DNA from: Ornithinibacillus salinisoli
Lineage (GTDB): Bacteria; Bacillota; Bacilli; Bacillales; Amphibacillaceae
Direction: 5' to 3' (one strand)
Assembly (NCBI RefSeq): GCF_042682545.1
Contig: NZ_JBHUHQ010000021.1
Length of the DNA stretch: 64,000 nt
Made by a program: the position numbers and the translations under genes. The first letter of the stretch is position 1. Each line of letters begins with the position of its first letter. The notes beneath the pieces were generated by a model. That model had not been told where the DNA came from and made no database searches. It worked only from the letters and a program-made list of their open reading frames with translations. This document shows positions 60,069 to 64,000 of this stretch, in pieces.

Positions 60069-62726
60069 ATGGCAGATAAAGGCCAAACTCGTACTGCGCG
60101 AAGAAAACAAAAGAAATCAAAAAAGAAACCAATTTGGAAAAAAATACTTTTATTGGTACTCATATTGTTTATAGCTATAGGAATTGGTGTAGCAGGACTA
60201 TTCACTTATTATATTGCCACAGCACCAGAAATTGATGCATCCAAATTGGATGTTCCACTATCTTCCAAAGTGTATGATAAAGATGGTGAAGTTATTGCAG
60301 ACTTAGCCGGTGAAGAAAAGCGTACAAAAATTGAGTATGAAGAATTACCAGATATTCTTATCGATGCTGTAGTGGCAACTGAAGATGCTCGATTCTTTGA
60401 ACATTCTGGTATCGACTTAAAACGGATCGGTGGTGCAGTCATTGCCAATATTCGTCATGGTTTTGGCTCTGAAGGTGCTAGTACCATAACCCAACAAGTA
60501 GTTGAGAAGTCTTTTCTAAGTCCTGAGAAAAAAATAAGCATCAAAGTACAGGAACAATGGTTAGCATTAAAGTTAGAACGAGAATATGAGAAAGAAGAAA
60601 TTTTGGAAATGTACTTAAACAAAATCTTTTACGGTAGTAGAGCCTGGGGAGTTGCTCAAGCAGCAGAGACTTATTTTGGTAAAACGGATTTACACGAATT
60701 AACTTTACCAGAAGCAGCAATTTTGGCGGGATTACCACAGCGCCCTTCTGCATATAATCCGTTTGATAACCCTGATTTAACTAGATATCGAATGGAAACA
60801 GTATTAAAATTAATGGTTCGTCATGAAAAAATAACACAGGAAGAAGCGGATGAGGCATTAGAAGTTGATATTCCTTCTCTATTACGAGAAGAAAGACCTG
60901 AATCAGATAAATATGAAGCATTTATCCAACAAGTGAAAAAAGAAGTAGAAGAAAAATTAGACGGTGCTGATATTTTTTCAGATGGTTTAGAAATTCATAC
61001 AACATTAGATAGTGACATGCAAGAATACGTTGAATTTTTATTAACAGATAGTGAGGAAAACCCTATTCAGTATCCAGATGATGAATTTCAAGCTGGTTTA
61101 TCTGTTCTTGACACGAAAACTGGAGCGATTAGGGCAATTGGTGGCGGTAGGAATAAAACAGGTGAAGGTGGCTGGAACTATGCCATTCAAGGTAGTCGCC
61201 AACCAGGATCAACGATCAAACCAATCGTTGTTTATGGTCCGGCTATAGAGCATAATAAATTATCAACATACCACCAAATCAACGATGATAAGCCGTATGA
61301 AATAGGCGGCGGACGTACTGTTAATAATTTCGATAATCGTTTTCACGGCTGGGTTTCAATGAGAACAGCTATTGCTCACTCCTATAATGTTCCGGCATTA
61401 AAGACGTTAGAAGAAACTGGATTTGACCTTGCTACGCCTTTTGCTGAAAAATTAGGTATTTCACTTAAAACTAGACAGATTGGTGAAGGTATTGGGGGAA
61501 CAGAAACAGAAGTTAATCCGCTACAACTTGCTGCTGCTTATCGCCCATTCGCCAATGAAGGTATCTATAATGAGCCATATGCCATTACAAAGGTTGTTTA
61601 CCCTGAAGGGCAAACATATGAGTTTAACCCGGAACCAGAGGTAGTCATGTCTGAGTATACCGCATATATGATAACAGATATGCTAAAATCCGTTGTTACA
61701 GATGGTGGTGGTACTGCAGCCAATGTACCTGGAGTACCTGTAGCAGGTAAAACCGGTACCTCTACTCGTGAGGATGGTAGAGCGAAAGATTCTTGGTTTA
61801 GTGGCTATAGCACAAATTATACAATGGCAATCTGGACTGGATACGATGATAATAGAGCAATTGAAGGTTATTCTACAGTTGCACAACAATTATTCAAACA
61901 CACCATGACCGAGATATCTAAAGACATTGATACACCTGATTTTGTCAAACCAGATTCAGTAGTGGAAGTTGCCATTGAAAAAGGCTCCAACCCTGCTGCA
62001 CTTCCAAGTGATTACACGCCAAAATCTGAAATAGTGAAAGAACTCTTTGTTAAAGGAACCGAGCCGAAAAAGGAATCCGAGAAATTTGATCAATTAGATC
62101 CTGTCGAAGGTCTTAAAGCTGAATATGACGGAGAATCTGACTCCATTCGAGTTGAATGGAAGTATGATTCGGATGAAGATGTAATGTTTGAAGTAAGCGC
62201 CAGTATCGATGGTGGCCAAATGCAAAATCTTTCTTCTACAGAAGATACGTTTATGGAAATCTCTGAACTAGAAGATGGTGGAAACTATGAAATTCAAGTC
62301 GTTGTCGTAAGTAAAGAAGATGAATCAAATGTTAGTGAAGCAAAAACTACCTCTGTTACGGTTCAACGTGAAGAAGAGGAAGAGGAAGAAGAACCCGAAG
62401 AAGGAAATATTCCTTCTGTTGATGGATTAGATGCATCGTTCAACGAGGATGAAAACTTTATTGATGTAACGTGGAGTTATAATGGTCCACCGGCTAGTTT
62501 TGAAGTTGTCGTCGGACCAAACAATCAATCGTTAACTGTTGAAAATACTGGTGTTGAAATTAGCGGAATTGAACCAGGTATTACGTACACGGTTACAATC
62601 ACCCCAGTAGGTAAAAATGGGGCCAACCAAGGCGTTACAGGTGAACCTTCAAGTATAACTATTGATATACCTGCAGAAGATCCTGTAAGTGATGAAGAAG
62701 GAAACGTGGAAGACGGAGAAACATAA
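60069..62726 (+). CDS. ponA: Penicillin-binding protein 1A/1B, bifunctional glycosyltransferase-transpeptidase
   Basis: This 885-aa class A PBP has a basic cytoplasmic tail, a membrane helix (about 24-47), a glycosyltransferase domain (catalytic Glu105 in ATEDARFFEHSG, and STITQQVVEKSF) and a transpeptidase domain (SxxK Ser381 in PGSTIKP, SYN motif in HSYNVP, KTGT near 561). Two fibronectin type III repeats (about 678-765 and 783-868), separated by a Glu-rich linker, end the protein. It builds peptidoglycan. GGAGG precedes the ATG. Confidence 0.96.
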   Translation: MADKGQTRTARRKQKKSKKKPIWKKILLLVLILFIAIGIGVAGLFTYYIATAPEIDASKLDVPLSSKVYDKDGEVIADLAGEEKRTKIEYEELPDILIDAVVATEDARFFEHSGIDLKRIGGAVIANIRHGFGSEGASTITQQVVEKSFLSPEKKISIKVQEQWLALKLEREYEKEEILEMYLNKIFYGSRAWGVAQAAETYFGKTDLHELTLPEAAILAGLPQRPSAYNPFDNPDLTRYRMETVLKLMVRHEKITQEEADEALEVDIPSLLREERPESDKYEAFIQQVKKEVEEKLDGADIFSDGLEIHTTLDSDMQEYVEFLLTDSEENPIQYPDDEFQAGLSVLDTKTGAIRAIGGGRNKTGEGGWNYAIQGSRQPGSTIKPIVVYGPAIEHNKLSTYHQINDDKPYEIGGGRTVNNFDNRFHGWVSMRTAIAHSYNVPALKTLEETGFDLATPFAEKLGISLKTRQIGEGIGGTETEVNPLQLAAAYRPFANEGIYNEPYAITKVVYPEGQTYEFNPEPEVVMSEYTAYMITDMLKSVVTDGGGTAANVPGVPVAGKTGTSTREDGRAKDSWFSGYSTNYTMAIWTGYDDNRAIEGYSTVAQQLFKHTMTEISKDIDTPDFVKPDSVVEVAIEKGSNPAALPSDYTPKSEIVKELFVKGTEPKKESEKFDQLDPVEGLKAEYDGESDSIRVEWKYDSDEDVMFEVSASIDGGQMQNLSSTEDTFMEISELEDGGNYEIQVVVVSKEDESNVSEAKTTSVTVQREEEEEEEEPEEGNIPSVDGLDASFNEDENFIDVTWSYNGPPASFEVVVGPNNQSLTVENTGVEISGIEPGITYTVTITPVGKNGANQGVTGEPSSITIDIPAEDPVSDEEGNVEDGET

Positions 62727-62733
62727 TACAGTT

Positions 62734-62764
62734 AGAGCGGATATTCCACTGGAATATCCGCTCT
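62734..62764. terminator. Terminator between ponA and nth
   Basis: AGAGCGGATATTCC and GGAATATCCGCTCT form a perfect 14-bp stem with a 3-nt loop between convergent genes. Confidence 0.85.
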
Positions 62765-62772
62765 TTAACTTA

Positions 62773-63420
62773 TTAATTCATTTTCATGCGTTTCTGCCCT
62801 TCCCTACACATTTCTAATAATGGGCACTCAGAACAATTGGGATTTCTTGCTTTACAATGATAACGACCAAAAAAAATCATTCTATGGTGAGTGGCACTCC
62901 ACTCATCCATAGGTACTTTTTTCATTAATGTTTTTTCAACTTCTAATACAGAATCCTTCCATCTACAAATTCCTAGTCTTTTTGACACACGCTCAACATG
63001 CGTATCAACAGCGATAGCAGGTTCGTGAAAGGCAACCGAAGCAACAACATTAGCTGTCTTTCTTCCAACCCCTGCAAGCTTTTCTAACTCCTCTTTAGTA
63101 TTTGGTACTTCCCCATTGTATTCATTAATTAAAACGCGACATAGTTTCTGAATATTTTTGGCTTTGTTTCGATAAAGACCAATAGAACGAATATCAGATT
63201 GAAGTTCTTCTAATGAAACTTCTAAATAATCTTCCGGTGTTTTATATTTCTCAAACAACTCTTTTGTTACTTTATTCACCAATACATCTGTACACTGGGC
63301 GGAAAGTAAAACGGCAATGACGAGTTCAAATGGGTTGGAATGATCTAATTCACAGTCAGCATTAGGAAACATTTTCTCTATTTCATCTAAACAAAACCGT
63401 ATTTCTTTTTTATTTAGCAT
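62773..63420 (-). CDS. nth: Endonuclease III
   Basis: About 215 aa from the ATG at 63420 (GAGGGGGAAG upstream); an in-frame TTG at 63444 would overlap dnaD. The helix-hairpin-helix LAGVGRKTANVV holds the catalytic Lys, AVDTHVERVSKRL holds the catalytic Asp, and the [4Fe-4S] cluster ligands are C-x6-C-x2-C-x5-C (CKARNPNCSECPLLEMC). It removes oxidised pyrimidines from DNA. It is downstream of dnaD, as in B. subtilis; the ypoC gene usually found beyond it is absent. Confidence 0.95.
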   Translation of the reverse strand: MLNKKEIRFCLDEIEKMFPNADCELDHSNPFELVIAVLLSAQCTDVLVNKVTKELFEKYKTPEDYLEVSLEELQSDIRSIGLYRNKAKNIQKLCRVLINEYNGEVPNTKEELEKLAGVGRKTANVVASVAFHEPAIAVDTHVERVSKRLGICRWKDSVLEVEKTLMKKVPMDEWSATHHRMIFFGRYHCKARNPNCSECPLLEMCREGQKRMKMN

Positions 63421-63422
63421 AG

Positions 63423-64000
63423 CTATTCTTCCCCCTCTAGCCAATTGTAATAAAATGAAGTATCCCTTTCTTTTCTTGTATCCTGTGTTTTGGATTGTTG
63501 GTTTTCATGAAACTTCTTGCTTGCATCACGGGCTTGCTCAACCGTATGGATTCCCTTTCGTTTCCATTCACGTAAGATACGGTCAATATACTTGAAATTT
63601 AATTTTCCCATAAGCACTGATTCTCTTAATCCTGCTTTTATTAAGGATGGAGAAATTTCGTCTTCATCTAACCAAGTATTTATAGTTTCGATCTCAAATG
63701 GAGACAAGGGTCTTCCAAACTCTTGTTCGAATAATATAAAGAGTGTACCTTCTAGTTGTTCATCCTTTTTTTCTTCCACAGTGGTATATAGCTTCTCCCA
63801 CAATGGTTCCAATGAATAAGCTTCACTCAATTGCTTATTTTCATTTTCCAACTGTTCGATCGATAACATATTTTTTTGAATTAGTTTTCTTAAAATCTTT
63901 GCGCACTCTTTTTCATCAATTGTTAAGATTGAAGCCAATTCAAATGGTGTAGGAAAATTATTATGACCATATAGAAAACGATATAATTGTAAAATGACCA
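63423..64000 (-). CDS. dnaD: Replication initiation protein DnaD, 5' end outside window
   Basis: The frame continues past the window edge (upstream residues VILQLYRFLYGHNNFPTPFE are open), so the TTG near 63938 is internal. About 190 residues are visible: the end of the winged-helix N-terminal domain and the DnaD C-terminal domain with FEQEFGRPLSPFEIETINTW, SLIKAGLRESVLMGKLNFKY, IDRILREWKRKGI and the final FYYNWLE. DnaD remodels origin DNA with DnaA and DnaB during primosome loading. Confidence 0.93.
   Translation of the reverse strand, partial: VILQLYRFLYGHNNFPTPFELASILTIDEKECAKILRKLIQKNMLSIEQLENENKQLSEAYSLEPLWEKLYTTVEEKKDEQLEGTLFILFEQEFGRPLSPFEIETINTWLDEDEISPSLIKAGLRESVLMGKLNFKYIDRILREWKRKGIHTVEQARDASKKFHENQQSKTQDTRKERDTSFYYNWLEGEE

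Overview
The window is about 64 kb of low-GC Gram-positive chromosome from a spore-forming member of the Bacillaceae, most like Oceanobacillus or a close relative. The evidence is AT-rich DNA, strong AGGAGG-type ribosome sites, frequent GTG/TTG starts, and gene order shared with Bacillus subtilis: ypbR(dynA)-ypcP at the left edge, ypsC-rnpB-gpsB, and yppE/sspM/yppC/recU/ponA/nth/dnaD at the right edge. A small acid-soluble spore protein gene (sspM) shows a sporulating lineage. Both edges cut genes: dynA is missing its 5' part and dnaD its 5' end.

Layout. 1-7.9 kb: a dynamin-like membrane-remodelling GTPase, a 5'-3' exonuclease, a zinc alcohol dehydrogenase, an extreme Asn-rich small protein, cysteine synthase, a secreted LysM-CAP protein, an AlkD-like HEAT-repeat protein and a 40-aa membrane peptide. 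8.5-20.8 kb: one tightly packed eight-gene operon. It encodes a membrane protein with an amidotransferase-like fold, an ABC ATPase, an ABC-2 permease, a coiled-coil protein with a Gly/Ser/Asn linker, a MoxR AAA+ ATPase, a DUF58 protein and two membrane vWA proteins. It is the best candidate here for an undescribed system. 21-32 kb: an accessory-looking stretch of single genes (P-loop kinase, Nudix, APH-like kinase, YdeI-like, GNAT, AraC regulator, RibD-type reductase, TPR lipoprotein, serine hydrolase, DJ-1/PfpI) with decayed remnants of a SatD-like gene, a DUF3307 gene and a WYL regulator.

32.6-47.6 kb is metabolic and housekeeping. It holds citA with its divergent LysR regulator citR, a Rieske-FAD oxidoreductase, a ferredoxin, an MsrA-MsrB fusion, two tatA genes with tatC, a thyA-dfrA-mobA folate/nucleotide/cofactor cluster, an NlpC/P60 hydrolase, fhs with an HD hydrolase, and a cold shock gene preceded by a promoter-terminator unit. 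47.6-64 kb contains the type III polyketide synthase/methyltransferase pair, a compact ba3-type cytochrome oxidase operon (IIa-II-I), an M32 carboxypeptidase, an rRNA methyltransferase-like protein, RNase P RNA, gpsB, cdd, and the recU-ponA/nth-dnaD cell wall and DNA block.

Noncoding structure is prominent. Two MITE-like elements (about 51.97-52.47 and 58.01-58.38 kb) share their ends. A separate roughly 145-bp repeat lies at 8.07 kb and, inverted, inside the first element. Other signals are a LexA-like box inside a promoter, a leader peptide translationally coupled to the AraC gene, a perfect 20-bp palindrome before a YolD-like gene, and many intrinsic terminators. All assignments come from reading the sequence; no database search was run.
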